A stretch of DNA of 64,000 nt from Delphinus delphis (Eukaryota > Chordata > Mammalia > Artiodactyla > Delphinidae): positions 64,106,080 to 64,170,079 of the forward strand of contig NC_082694.2 in the NCBI RefSeq assembly GCF_949987515.2. The letters are read 5' to 3'. The notes under the pieces are model-generated. The model was not told the DNA's origin. It did not search any database and saw only the letters and a list, made by a program, of their open reading frames with translations. A program made the position numbers and the translations under genes. Shown here one piece after another: positions 48,015-60,994 of the stretch; within the stretch, counting starts at the first letter, position 1; each line of letters begins with the position of its first letter.

Positions 48015-49454
48015 AAGAATATACATACCAGATCTTTAAAATTTTTAAGAGGAAATGTGACAGAATATCGTCATGGTTTGGGGGAAGAAAGAATTTCTCA
48101 AATGTAAAACAGTAAGTAAAAATCCAAAAGAATTGATTAACTTGACTAAAACAAAATTTAAAGATACCATACAAAACACTGAAACACAAATGATAAAAAG
48201 AAGACAACCTGCAATATATTTAACAAAGGATTAGTAACCAGATGTATCAAGAATTCCTAAAACTCAATAGGAAAAAAAATGGACAAAGGACATGAATCAG
48301 CTATTCACAGATGATGAAATGTGAAATAAATGTGAGAAGATACTCAACCTCTCCAATTATCAGAGAACTGCAAATCAAAACAACATTGAGATGCAATTCT
48401 ACACCCAAGACACTGGCAATAAGTCTGTTACCACCAAGTGTTAGCAAAGATATAGGGAAATGGGAACTCTTATATACTGCTCATGAGGGTAATTTGATAC
48501 TCACCTCTGTGAAAAGCAATATGGCAATATTTAGTACGCTTATAATGTGAAAACCCTAATACCCAGCAATTTCACTTCTAGGCTGTCATGTGCTCAAGCA
48601 GACATATACGGGAATGTTCATTGCCCACCAATTATAGTAGGAAAATAGTGGCACTGATAGATGAACTGATAAACTGTGGTATTTCATATAATGGAACAGT
48701 ATACAGCAGTTAAAATCATGATCTAGATCTATATACCAAGCAACATGGATGAATCTTTTGAAAATAACATTGACTGAAGAAAGTAAATTATAGGATGCTA
48801 CTTTATAATACTGTTCTTTATATGATAATAACTGTCCATGTAATTTTTAAATACATAAAGCAATACTCATTGTTCTTATGGATACATAGGAAATCAACAA
48901 AAGCATAAAAATACGTACTGGAGTCACACTAAATTCATGACAGTGACACCTCAGGGAAGGAAGCAGAACAATTCTGGAGAAGGAAATGGGTCACTTTACT
49001 GGAATTTTTTTTCTTTAAAAAAAAAAAAGATGGGTAGAAAGTATGACAACATGTTAGACCTGTATTCACTGTGGGTAGTAGATACATAGGTGCTGACTAT
49101 GGTAGCCTTTTTACTTTTCTGTATACCTTTCAATTTAAAAAAAATTTTTTAAATAAGCCAACAAAAGGCAATTGAGAATTGAAGACAGTTAAAACCTGAC
49201 CCTTAATGCCCCAAACAATACTCTCAGATTTCTTCCACATTTGAATCCTACGCCAATTTAACAAGCTGATCCTAACGTTCTTTAAAAGTTCAGTGACTGT
49301 ATTTTTAGGAAGTATCCCATGCCCTGAAGCTTAGTCTGTATTGCTCTTATTTCCAAAAAAGTAACTCTTGATTATATTTAAAACTCGTCCCAGCCCACAC
49401 AGGGCAAACAGAGTGACTCTCTGCCCCTTGCCTTTCTCTCCAAACAAGTTGCAG

Positions 49455-49523
49455 CATGTCGACTGCATGTGTCCCAGGGAGAAATGTGAGTCTAACTGTG
49501 TCTTCTGTGATCAGAGACAGCAG
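49455..49523 (+). other. Exon-like segment of 69 nt, opposite strand to LTBP1
   Basis: A pyrimidine-rich stretch ending ttgcag precedes 23 whole codons (HVDCMCPREKCESNCVFCDQ, then RQQ). The segment then meets cag/gtgaga, a good donor. Five cysteines fall in 23 residues. I do not recognise the protein. It could be a chance pseudo-exon. Confidence 0.2.
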
Positions 49524-50390
49524 GTGAGAAATTGCTTTGCTGTATGTGTCTTCACAGTAATTCCCAGCTGCCCTTTGAAGTCATTCAATAACACTAAGTG
49601 ATATCAGATCACAAGAAACATAGCATGAGGTCACACAGTTTCATCTACCTCTCACTCTGTATGCTCCTTGTACCAAACCCAAATAAAATGCTGCACTGTC
49701 ATTGCAAATGTCTCTGGGTCCGCTTCCTCCCAAATCCCTAAGGAGCAAAAAAATTGTAGTATAACACCCCAATGCCTTTTCTATCCAGCCTTGCAAAATA
49801 ATGAAGAATTCCACGAAAACGAATGTTCTAGACAGGTGAACCATGCACCAACAGATTTAATAACTCACGGGTTTTGATCGTTATGAACATCTCTACGAAA
49901 AACCTCAGATGTGTGTGTGCTTCCACCGTTCTCTCCCCTCCAGGCCAGGCTCTCTCCCTACCCTTTCTACGCCGTTTGCTTTTCTAATCTACTCTCAAGT
50001 GACAATTTAACCAAGCAGATAGTCAGATGGTTGAGCACAGCACAAATTACATGGGATACAAGTCACAAAAGTTGTGTGCAGAATCTCATGGCTTTATGAG
50101 GAGTTTACTGCCTTTATGTCAAGGACTGCACCCTCATCTGCCTGATTCCCCAGGAGCTGTGTTCTGGAAGGTGGAAGTTCTGGAAGTCTGAGCTCAGCAG
50201 GGGTAGCTTGTTACCATGTGATTTAATTTAAAATAGATGGTCAGCTGAGGCCAAACACACTCCTCCCAATGCCATGGGTAACTGAAATCACTCATGGAGT
50301 ATAATATAATTAAGTCATAAGTCATGTAATGAAAAACTACCAGCAGTTTTTCTGGGTTTGTTTCTGGTCTTATTACTGCTGTTTTATTAA
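49524..50390. other. Unassigned intron sequence
   Basis: No recognised element. Confidence 0.4.
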
Positions 50391-50399
50391 GTTTTTTTT

Positions 50400-50975
50400 T
50401 TTAAGTCAGTGAAAAAGAAAACAAAGTTACAGATCTACAGTTTAGACTACGTAAATATTTAATTTAAAATAGCAAAAGAGAAAAACCAGAAATTTTTCAG
50501 AAAATGCTATTATATAGAAAGAACTGATAAAAGCTGTCTTTAACAAATTAAGACCAAAATCAAAAAAAAAATGAAAAAAGGCCAGAAATAGACAATTAAG
50601 ACAAAAGAAAATACAATTAGTAAATAAACCTGTGGTATAATGTCTACATTAATTAAGTCATCAAAGGAAATGCAAACTAAAACAAGGAGGTACACTATTA
50701 TGGCTAATTAATTTTTTAAAAGACATGTAAGAGTATTAATACAACATGTCACAAAGGTGGTAGTAAAATGATACAAGTCTTTTAGAAAGCAGTTTAACAA
50801 TATGTTTCAGGCTATGTTTCAGTAGCCTCATTTCTAGAAATTTACCCTAAGAAAATAGTTTAAAAAAGGAAATAACTATACACATACATATGTCCAGCTG
50901 TCCACAGCAGTGTTATTTATACCAATGAAAACGCAAAAGCAGCATATAGATTGAGTAAAATATGTCATTACAGCC
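50400..50975 (+). mobile_element. Old L1 fragment
   Basis: caaaggaaatgcaaactaaa acaaggagg, ttctagaaatttaccctaag aaaatag and tccacagcagtgttatttat acc follow the L1 ORF2 C-terminal order. Confidence 0.7.
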
Positions 50976-51299
50976 TTTCAAAATTAGAATTATAAAGTGG
51001 TACTATAAATTTTTAAATGTCAATACTATTAATGTGAATAAAAAACACAAGGTTATATTGCTGTTCAGTCAGCCATTCATTAAGTACCTTCTCTAGTAAT
51101 AGTATAATTTTTATTTCGTGCACTAATACTAGCACGTATGTATAATAAACACAAGTTTCTGACAAATCTTGGGTTTTACAGACTAAACTATTATGCACAT
51201 ATAAAGTATGATTATAAGTAATATCTTTATAGTTCATTGGAAAGAAGGCCATATATTTCTAAATAATAAATCTTTAATCTCTGTTTTAGTACCATCATA

Positions 51300-51790
51300 T
51301 TTCCCCATTCATTATTCAAACATTGAGTCCCTCCCCCTTATACACTAGCACTGTGCCAAGTACTGTAGATAAAAAGATGGAGAAGACAAATTTCCTGCTC
51401 TCATGAAGATCGGAGTCCAGTAGGGAAGACAGACAAGTATATATAAAAAAAAAAAATCATCACCATACAGTATGTGTTAGAATAATAAAGGTATAGAAGA
51501 AATGAGGAAGGAAGGGCCCTAAGTGGGCAATCAACAAATATTTTGAATTATTATATTCAAGGGACCAAAAAGGATACAAAGAATTCTCAGTATGGTTTGT
51601 TTCCTTGAGGCAATATAAAATTCTCCCTGCCCAAGCTCACCTACTGATGGCAGTAGGCAGTGGAGTGAGATGAAGCTGGACTCTGGAGTCACACAGACCT
51701 GAGTTTGAACCCTCCCCCCAGCCCCAGCTGTGTGCCCTAGGGCCAGTTCCAAGTCTGACCTGTGCCTTAGTCCCTCACTCAAAAAAATCC
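51300..51790. mobile_element. Ancient mammalian repeats (MIR-like)
   Basis: 51330-51440 (actagcactgtgccaagtac, ctgctctcatgaagatcgga) and 51655-51740 (gactctggagtcacacagac ctgagtttgaac) resemble old interspersed repeats. The second resembles MIR. Confidence 0.5.
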
Positions 51791-52254
51791 CGAGTGAAAA
51801 TTCTGCACTCCATTTTGCACCAGGCACTGTCACATGCCCTGTGACTAGAACTGTAGAGAAGAAAACACTGTCTCTGCCCCGTGGAGCCCAGCCAGCAGAC
51901 CAACAGCAACAGTGATTATAATTATTACAAGCATTCTGGAAGGGGAAGACGGTGTGTGGCGGGGAGGCCATCCCTAGGGGACTCGGGGTATTAGAAAAGA
52001 CCTCTCTGAGATCATGAACTTACTATGAGATCTGAAAGCTGAGAGAAATAAATAACTCCTATGGCCAGTCCCAGAGTGCAGGGCCAAATGTTAGTGGTGA
52101 AACCTGCCACAAAGCTGTCAAGAAGCAAAATGCAAATTGACTCTACTGATTCCAGAATGCCTTTTCGTAAGAGATCGAGTTCAGGGGAACAGGGAAGGAA
52201 TTACCATATTAAATGTATGTGTCCAGAACGCTGATCTAGTACGATTTAATGTAA

Positions 52255-52715
52255 CCGGCAGAGACATTACCCTGTAAATCAGGAACAAAACACGGATGCC
52301 CATCATCACCACTGGAACTTAACACCGTTCTGGATGTTCTGGTCAACTCAGTACTGTATGCGAGAGAGGCGCGCGCCAAGCCAGCTCCTGCACTGCCAAG
52401 GCGAGTGTCCACGGATACAGACTATCTATAAAGCAATCGGCCATATTTAAGATTAAGCCCTAAGAACACTCGTGCCGTTTGTATTTTATCATTCCTAATC
52501 TAGGAAATTTTATATTCAAATCTGTTCACTGCAGTATTACAATCAATATGGTGGTAAAAAAAATAGAAATATCTTACCCATAAAACAAAGAATAGATAAA
52601 AATCATGAAATCTGATTACGTCATCAAAAACGACGTTTTAAAAACATTTTTAATGACATGGGATAATGCTTATGATGTAATGCCAAGATAAAAAAAAACA
52701 CACACACACAAAAAA
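52255..52715 (+). mobile_element. Old L1 fragments
   Basis: 52280-52380 has the ORF2 reverse-transcriptase-region text (aaaacacggatgcccatcat caccac, gttctggtcaactcagtact). 52500-52710 has the C-terminal text (ttcactgcagtattacaatc, gtcatcaaaaacgacgtttt aaaaac). The gap between them is an internal deletion. Confidence 0.65.
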
Positions 52716-52729
52716 GCAACCCTCCTACT

Positions 52730-54115
52730 CTCTCTAGAACTCAGACCACTCAGCCTTGCATCTCTGCCTGTCCAGAGTCAGAGTCCCTGGTCCCCTCCTG
52801 GCTGCTAAGGTGGGCCTTGTCCCTTCTCGACCAAGAGCAGCGCTGGGTCAGTCCCTCCTCCCTCACCACCTTCTTCCTTGGGCTGAGCCGTCACCCCAGC
52901 AGCCTCCTTCCGACCTCACCATCAACCTTCTCAGTCTCCCTCCGGCTCCACTTTCCCTTCCTGATCTCTCAATGTTGACATTTCCCAGGGTTTGCTTGGT
53001 CCTTGGACCCTTCTGATGACCTCATTTAGTCACGTGGCTTTGATTTCCACGCAAACTGTACTCCAGTTCGGATCTCAGGCCCTGTCCTCCTACTGTGAGC
53101 TCCAGGTCTCCACGTCCAATCACCTCCTCAACAGCTCCGAGTGGCCGTCTAACAGGAGCTCAAATCTACCACACTTTGATTCCCCTCCTCCCACCAACCC
53201 CCAGCTCCTCCTCAACATTCAGCTCCTTAAAAGGCGCCACTGTTCGCAAAGTTGCTCACCAAGTGTATCAGTTAGCTAGTGCTCCTGTATCAAAGCACCG
53301 CAAACTTCACGGCTTAGACAACAGAAAGTCACCGTCTCACAGTCTGGAGGCTGGAAGTCTGAAATCAAGGTGTGGGAGGGGACGGTTTCTTCTGAAGGCT
53401 GTCCTATTGCTCTCTCCAAACTTCTAGTGGCCTCGGGAATTCCTTGGCTTGTAGTAGCTCTCCTCACATGTCTTCCCTCTATGCATGTCTCACCACCTGT
53501 CCTCAAACCCTTCTCCAGGCCCCCCTGTGCCCTGCAATCTATTCTCACCAGGGCAGCCAGAGGGATTCTGTTAGAACCAAAGTCAGATCACATTGCTCCT
53601 CTGCACTAAACACTCCAAAGGCTTCCAACTCACTCAGTGAAATGCAAAGCCCTTATTTTTACAGCCTGCAAGTCTCCACCACCTCTCCCATGTCACTTCC
53701 TAGCATGCCTTGAGCACCATACTCCTGTCTCACTGGCTTCCTTGCTAGTCCCTGGGCAGAACACGCCTGCTTCCACTGCAGGGCCCTTGCACTGGCTATT
53801 GCACTGGCTATTCCTCCGCCTGTAACATTCTTCCCTAGATATTCACGGGCTACCTTTCTCACATCACTCAGCCTCCCTTGTGACTGTCCACTCCAAAGCA
53901 GCAATCTCTGGGCCTCGATTAGTCTGCCTCTATTTCTTTAAAGCACTTATCCTTAACCCAACATTATATTATTTATCTATTCATTGTCTGTTTCTCCCAC
54001 TAAAATATCAGCTCCTCAGGCAGAAAGACGATTTTGATAGCTGCTTTTTCCCTTGGGTTTAGAATAACGTCTGGCTCAAAGATAACTAACTGCTGAATGA
54101 ACACATGAAGGAAGG
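52730..54115 (+). mobile_element. Long L2 LINE, split by an MLT1 piece
   Basis: 52730-53265 and 53485-54115 follow the L2 3' portion: gccagagggattctgttag, agtcagatcacattgctcct, tgcagggcccttgcactggc and ttcccactaaaatatcagc, with the ending ctggctcaaagataac and tgctgaatgaacacatgaag. C/T-rich frames here are LINE remnants. Confidence 0.75.
53267..53480 (-). mobile_element. Partial MLT1 LTR
   Basis: gtgtatcagttagctagtgc tcctgtatcaaagcaccgca, gtctcacagtctggaggctg gaagtctgaaatcaaggtgt and ttccttggcttgtagtagct are the reverse complement of the 3' half of MLT1. It is inserted in the L2. Confidence 0.88.
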
Positions 54116-54679
54116 CTGGAAGAAAAATATACTAATGCTAACATGAATTATATACCTATGAGTGGTGAAATTACACAAGTTATTAAGTTGTTGCTTATAC
54201 CATATTATACTTTCCATACTTTCCACAATGGCCTATTTTTACTTTCATAGCATGGCAAAAATCAACAACACTTTACTGAAAAGAGATGTTCATTCACTTA
54301 ATGGCGAGTTTAAACATATTTAAATTTTTAAGGGGTGTAAGTCCTACCATCTAAATAATATGGGAGACAGAGTACCATACACTAGACTTTATGATAACTG
54401 TACTATATTGGAACACTGAATAGTTTTACTTTGAAACTTATTCTTAACATACTATGACTGGGTAATATGTCTAGCACTATTATTTACATGTTTAACCTGT
54501 TAGAAAAGCTGACTTCTTTTATTTTTGTCAACCAAAAATGTTTTTGAAAATCAGAGCAATAAAAAATAAACATTATTAGGCCAAAATGACTGCCAACTTG
54601 AGAATCAAGTATCTGAAACTTGGATTACAATAAAGGGAAAAAAAGACTAAGACAGAAAACATAACTTTACTCTGATTAG

Positions 54680-54960
54680 GGAGTGTCACCTAGTGGTAAA
54701 GAGCCTACTGAAGCCAGGCAGCCCAAACCAAGCCCAGCGCAGACACTGACTAGCTGTGTGCCCTTGGGTATATTTTTATTACTTTTTTTCCATCTCAGTT
54801 TTCCCACCTGTAAAATGGGTGTAATAAAAAGAAGAGGGTTTCTGTATGGATTAAGTGAATGCATATTTTCTGTATGGATTAAGTGAATGCATATATGCAA
54901 AGCACTAGGATAGGGCCTGCTTCAGAGTAGGATTTGACAGGTGTCAGCTATTATTATTAT
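54680..54960 (+). mobile_element. MIR-like element with an internal 28-bp tandem duplication
   Basis: gactagctgtgtgcccttgg and ttttcccacctgtaaaatgg gtg are MIR hallmarks. Within it, a 28-bp unit starting tttctgtatggattaagtga occurs twice at 54839-54866 and 54867-54893. Confidence 0.75.
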
Positions 54961-56635
54961 TCCACACATCAAATTCGTCCCATACGTGCCCCAAAATAGC
55001 CTTTAAGGAAGCTTTTGAGAAGCAGGTCACATCTATATCTGGGACAGAATTTTACTTCTACCATTAGAATTTTAAACTTATCCAAGACAGGCTTTCACAC
55101 TGAATCAAACATAATAAGCTAACTTTTTTCCTTTCTTTCCCACATTTAATCATCCAGAATAAAGCTGTGGGTGGCAAAAAAGTGACAGAGCGCATCATTA
55201 GTCCAAAATAAAATATTATATGGTTGTTCTCATGCTCAAGACTCGTATTTCGAAACAAATTCTCTTAACTGAAAATAGAATAATAGCTACATGAATGAGA
55301 CAGAGCCTTTAAAAATTACCCTTTATTTTGACAGCATTCCTTTAGGTAAATTAAGATTATTATGTGACCAAGGATGGGAATACCCTGGAAGAGATATAAT
55401 CCAGGCCATGCAAAGCCTTTCCTTGCTAAAATAAAAACACTTGCAAATGTCACTGATGCCTGAGAATCAATGTAGAACACAAACATTCGATGGACTGTGG
55501 ACACAGCCCCAGCTACAGGGATCACAATAATTGGGCTCTAAAACCCAAGATGGGAGCAACAATTGAAGCCTCACTGTGAAATATAAGGCCATGCCTCTAA
55601 ATGGAAGGAAGAAGCACAGCAGATGATGCTATTTGCAAACACGTAGCCCTCTGACTACTAGCTCTATTATCGTGAAATGTGATATAACCATTTTCAGAAC
55701 TGAAGCTGAAATAGAACTAAGAACTTCAAGGGCCCATCAGCAAGCAGTTGAAAGGAATAAGCAAAGCTCTGTTTTCAAAACTTTAATATAAAAAATTAAA
55801 ATTGTTTAAATAGCTTTTCTTATTTCTGACATCCTTCAGAATAGAGAAATTATTTTAGTAAACATTGTGAATGTAAAATGCTCCTTTTATCCATATACTG
55901 GGCCTATCTTTCATATGCATTAAAATTTTTTTTTTTACTGAGTCAATCTCTCAGGTCCCTTCTATAATATCTGATCATCTCAGAAGTGAAAAAAAAAGTA
56001 TAATCAGCAAATAAACAGAAATTTAAAAATTATTAGGAGGAAAATTAATAAGAATGATCTTTCTGTTAAAGTTGTCAATTTTAAAATAAAACAACTATTT
56101 TCATTTGAAACATGATGCCAAAAGTGTTAAATAATGGATGATGATGACCAGGGTGTTACTATTCCCAACTTCTTAATGTTTTTGTGTTTTCCAAGAAAAT
56201 AAAGCATATAAATTTTAAAAGGTTTAATTCAAGTAATTGTTTTCATTGTTCAAAATATGCCATGAATAACCTACTTATTTTTGTAGTTATTTTATTTGTT
56301 TCTGTTTTCTTACTAAGTAGAACTGCTAAATTTCCTGCTAATCAGTTCGGGAAAAACATAAGTAAGAGAAATAAAGTACAGAAACTTTACACAATTCTTG
56401 AAGTAGAGATTTTAGTAAACTGTGAAAAATACAATAATCACAAATGTCTCACAACTGCCTGTTTAACAGACTGATATGCAGTCACTGTCCTCAAGCCACA
56501 ATCCCCCAAAGATCACATATTCCAGGTACCCATTTTTTTCCTTAGATTTATTCCCATTATTTGGTCATCACCAGCTCACACCATGATTAGGGGCAGGCTT
56601 CTGTGGAGTGAGAATGAGGAAGAAAGACTACCGTG
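54961..56635. other. Unassigned AT-rich intron
   Basis: No element recognised. The frames at 55316-55525 (-) and 56184-56474 (+) are hydrophobic or AT-driven and look random. Confidence 0.4.
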
Positions 56636-56639
56636 GTTC

Positions 56640-57125
56640 TTTGTGGTAGCTAGTCTCTAAAGATGGTCCCAAATCCACCCCCATGCTGCTCCTCCCATCA
56701 AAAGGTGGACCTTATGTCCCTCCCCCTTGAATCTGAGCTGGGTCTAGGACTATTCTACCAAGGAAATGCAGAAGTGCCCTGCTGAGAACCTCCAAGCCCA
56801 GGCCTGAAAAGCCAGGAAGCAATACTTCCTCGCTCTTGGAACCCAGCTGCCATGTTAAGGGGAAGCCCAGTCAACCATAGGAAGGGGCCCATATAGAAGA
56901 GAATTGAGGCCCTCAACCAACAGCCCCTGCTGAGCTCCCAACCAACAACAGCCAGTGTCATCTTGCCAGCCATGTGAGTGTTCTAGCTGATGCCACGTGG
57001 TACAGAGACAGGCCATCCCTACTGAGCCCTGCCAAATTGCAAAATCATGAGTAAATAAATGATGGTGTTTGTTTTAAGCCGCTAAGTGTTAGGATAATTT
57101 GTCTCACAGGAATAGATATAAATAG
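56640..57125 (+). mobile_element. Solitary LTR of MaLR/ERVL type
   Basis: tgtggtagctagtctctaaa gatgg, cctcaaccaacagcccctgc, tcatcttgccagccatgtga gtg and gagtaaataaatgatggtgt ttgttttaagccgctaagtg. No internal genes. Confidence 0.75.
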
Positions 57126-57129
57126 AAAC

Positions 57130-58420
57130 AATGTTCCTGAAGAAGAGTCATCATCTCTCATTCCAGGGCTTCTGCTAATTCTAATTCTACCATGCTAAAT
57201 TATCCTGCATTAAGCACTTACAGACTGTGGTTGTGTAATCAAGTCTTCAAAATAAAAATGAGCATAGAACCTCCCGAATCATATGAAGCAGGGAGAAGAC
57301 CCAGCACAGGCCTCTGTATCTATGCATTTTCAAGCACTGAATATGATCAAAGACAGACAGCTTTCCAACAATTTCCTGGCCAAGTTACCAAGTACAGAAA
57401 AATACTCATCTTTGATAACAGTAGCCACAACTGAGTACTATTATTACAAATTTTATGTTATATATACTTTACCACAACTTTTAAGATAATGTAATACACA
57501 CCAAGAAAAAAAACCCACACACTGTACACTTTAAATGAGTGAATTACATGGTATGTGAATTATATCTCAATAAAGAAGCACCTTCCATAAGGTCCTACAC
57601 ACTGCAAACAGCCCAGGTCATCTTTGAACAGCTCTATCTTAAAAAGACTTTTCCTGATATTGTGTTAAAATTTGCCTGCCCACAGCTTTCATTCACCAAC
57701 TCCCCTTTCCGTAGTATTTGAAGAAAGCTCTACCGTCCTGCCCATGGCTTCTTCTCTCCTGACTCAAAGATACCCATTCCAGCAGCTCCTTCTCAGGTCA
57801 GCACTGCGGCACCTCCATCACCTGGCTGCACAGCTCTGAGTATATTCCAGTAGCTCCCGGTATTGGAGAAGACCATGAGCTTTGGAGTCAGAATGCCTAG
57901 GTTTAAATCTGAGTTCCATCACTTACTAGCCACATGAAGCTTCAATTTCAACATGTGTAAAATGGGAGTAGGGGAAGGAAGGCTCACCTTTGGGAAGCAG
58001 CGAGGCAGGGAGTGAAATCAGGGCCTGAGATGACGATCACCTGTAGTCAGAATGACTCTTGCAAATCTACTTAGTATGGGCAACACACTCTCTCTCAAAT
58101 GTCTTTCTGCATTTAACAAGCCACCATTTCTTTGTTTAAACACCATCTCTCTCCCTCTGCCAAGCACATGTAGTAATTCAAGCTCATTAAGTGCATGAAT
58201 GATGCAACTTCACTAGAACAGAACCCACCTCAATGTTAATAAGCAAGGAGCAACAGGGTCTGGAACCCAGGAAGCCCACCAAAACGACTAGCTTCTATCA
58301 TTCTATCTATTGCGATTCCAGGGGGGAAGGACAAAATCTAATGTGATGTTTCCAAAGTGGTCAGCCCAGCCAACATGGGACAGAGCAGACCTACAAGTGG
58401 GACAGTGATGGGAACGGTTT
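57130..58420. other. Mostly unassigned; L1 tail and MIR fragments
   Basis: 57525-57585 (gtacactttaaatgagtgaa, then atatctcaataaag) looks like an L1 3' tail. 57865-57970 (gagctttggagtcagaatgc ctaggtttaaatctgag) is MIR-like. Confidence 0.5.
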
Positions 58421-59539
58421 CGTGAAATGTCATGCCAGCACCTCGTTTTCTGTTTCTGATTATCTTCCACTTCCTTCAGTTGGCAGGTTAGAGAGATCTG
58501 GAACATCCACCCCCAAGAGCACTGTGCAGAAGAGACTCGGTCCTCCCCTTCCAGGACATTCCCGCCCGGTGCCCATCAGTTCACACTCACCTGCGAGTAC
58601 TCATCCTGATTCTCAGCCCGACCCAGCCTCACGGGCAGAAAAGGGAAGAGTGGTTCTACCTGACGCCACCCCAGCAAACATTAAACACACATTTTCCTTT
58701 CACCATCCCACAGACGCCGGCCCCATCAACTGCACAAACGTAATAACTAAACTTCTGCGCTTGTTCACAAGTAGTTAATGGAGTCATACAGGTATACTGT
58801 TGAAAACTGAAATTAAATATATTCCACCACAGAGCTGAACCACTACAGAGGTTAAAAAGCACAAGGGCTATTTTTTAATGTCACAATAATTATAGTCATC
58901 TGCCTGATCAAAACGTCAGATGGTGGGGGGAATCCAGGCGGATTTCCCGCCAGTGACTGGTGATACCTCCAGCCCAGGCAGCAGGGTCCATGATCCCGTG
59001 TCTGCTTGGCCACTGGAAGGACATCGCTCTCTGACTTGCCACCATGCCCAGCTCTACGCAAGAGTGTGGGACTGCAAGGAGGGGAGTCCTTAAGAATACC
59101 GTTTAATACCGGACACTTCTGTCCTATGACGCCTCAGAAGGGAAAAAATATTGCCTTTCTGATGACCAGTGTTTGGCGATGGCCGGCCACACTCTCGCCT
59201 GACCAAGCCCTGGGCAACGAGAAGCCACTGGCAGATCCCTGTCACCTCCGGCAGCGTCCGGGGGATGAGTGACAAGGGGAGCACACTTGCAATGCTCCTT
59301 TCAGCAGAACCATATGGTAAAGGGCTGTCAGCCTAGCAGGTGAGCCCAGGAAAACCTACTGAGGACACAAAGGACTGAGCCGTAATCTGAATGCACAGAG
59401 CTCTTCACGCCACTTACCATTTACTCTTCAAGCAAGACATTTTCTCTCATCATCCTTCCTAACGCCGAAGGAAGGGCGACCCAATGAGAAAATCTCTTTA
59501 GCAGGCGAACTGAGCCCCAGGTGCATCAAAGTTATTTAA
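58421..59539. other. Unassigned intron, moderately GC-rich
   Basis: A 118-codon plus-strand frame (58422-58778) has no homologue known to me and lacks splice sites at sensible positions. Confidence 0.4.
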
Positions 59540-59547
59540 TCTTAAGG

Positions 59548-59726
59548 CAGTGGTTCTAAGTGTGGTCCCTCGACAAGCGGCATCACCTGGGATCTTACCA
59601 GACAGGCAAGTTCTCATGGCCTACCTCAGACACGCGGAAGCCAGCAATCTGTGCTTTAACAAGCACTCCAGGTGATTCCAATGCACGAAAAATTTTGTGA
59701 GCTACAGTCAAATTTGAGAGTCACTG
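59548..59726 (+). mobile_element. MER5A-type hAT MITE with intact 8-bp duplication
   Basis: Starts cagtggttctaagtgtggtc and ends gagagtcactg. The 8-bp target duplication tcttaagg is perfect at 59540-59547 and 59727-59734, exactly the size made by hAT transposases. Confidence 0.95.
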
Positions 59727-60352
59727 TCTTAAGGTGCTAGAAGCTATGCAAAGGGCATTTCTGGGGTAACCGGCATTCATTAGCTGTTAAGTATCAATAG
59801 TTTGGGACTTGGGGCAAAAGGCAGAGTCAGGCAATCCAATAATATGAGTGGAGTCAGGGTCATTCAGGACAATAAACACCATGGGCAGCTCAGGGATTGA
59901 CAAGTCCAAGTGTCCAAGTGACAGGAAGGATGGGTGATCTGTCCTGAGCTGTGGCTTGAGAGGTGAGAACCCTGTCAGCTTCAGGGAGGTCCTGTACCAC
60001 TGGAGAGCCATGACTCGTCTTCATTTTATAAAAAACACAATTCTCTCTTCAAATGCAATTTTACACTAAAGCTTAATATATGAAACAGACAAAGCAGGGA
60101 TGAGTGACTGAGCACCCTCCCCACCCTGTTTCTCCTCTTACCTCTCCCGCTTTGCAGCCCCTGATATACTTCAGTGGAATCCTGAGGGTTTCTGAGAGCA
60201 CAGGTCGAAAAGCAAGGGCTCCTCATCAAACAAGCTGATTCTGGAGCCTCACCAGACAGAGTGAGTAAGAAGAGCTGGAGATGGGGCCGAGAGACCTCTA
60301 TTCTTCAGTTTCTCCAGGCAATCCTGCTATCAGCCAGCTCACAGCCTTTGAG

Positions 60353-60532
60353 CAGTGCTTGTCTCAGAGCAGGGCCTGGGCTTTTACATCAGAATCATCT
60401 GGGGGAGACTGTTAACCCTGCGTATTTTCCTGGGCGCTTCCCAAGCCCTGCTGAGGCTGGTTCTCAGGAGAGAGCCCAGGAAGCTGCAATGGAAGGCGGC
60501 TCTTACGTGCATCAGGTATAAGCAGCACTGTG
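60353..60532. mobile_element. hAT-type MITE (MER5/MER20-like)
   Basis: Termini cagtgctt and agcagcactg are inverted. The interior has acatcagaatcatctggggg. Confidence 0.7.
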
Positions 60533-60816
60533 GTGTACTGACTGTTCATCTTCACGCCCCCCTCCATCTCATGGTCTCAGTCTCTCACTCTCTCACCTGA
60601 AAATAGAAAGAGAACTTATCCCTCCTGATCTTCTTGAGGCAGGGAGTCCTCTTGGCCGGTCCCGGAGCCTTGACTCCCAGAGCCTGGATGACGAGTCATG
60701 CTCTGAGATGCTGGAGGAGCAGGAAGGAGGCATGTCTTGGGGTCTGGACTCCTCTTCAGTCTCATCCCTTACGTGCCAGAACAGGATCGCTGACGACCAG
60801 GCACCAACGCTCAGGC

Positions 60817-60990
60817 CAGTGGGTCTCAGCGTGGTTTGCACGATTAGAATCACATGAGGAACGTTAAAAACAAGGCGTCCAGGCGCCACCCACCCCCACA
60901 GACTCTGCCTTAATTGCCTTGGGTGGGAGCAGGGGTATTTTTTAAAGGCCTCTCAGATTATAATGCACAACCAGGGAAGAAAATCACAGC
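60817..60990. mobile_element. hAT-type MITE (MER20-like)
   Basis: cagtgggtctcagcgtggtt, cgattagaatcacatgagga and cctctcagattataatgcac match the MER20 order. The 3' terminus is eroded. Confidence 0.75.
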
Positions 60991-60994
60991 CTGG

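Larger units (their letters stand above)
46270..49150 (+). mobile_element. Long eroded L1, interrupted by two SINEs
   Basis: 46270-46740 resembles the L1M 5' region. 46780-48560 resembles ORF2 (caaatactatgaggaaactg, ccagccaacctggcaaaaca, gaaatgtgaaataaatgtga). 48560-49150 resembles the C-terminal part and 3' end (ccagcaatttcacttctagg, tttcatataatggaacagta, cctttcaatttaaaa). Frames are destroyed. Confidence 0.7.

Noticed and set aside
53267..53480. Possible exon in an open plus-strand frame over the L2/MLT1 junction
   Set aside because: The frame arises from joining an MLT1 piece with L2 sequence. The text is fully explained by the two repeats.
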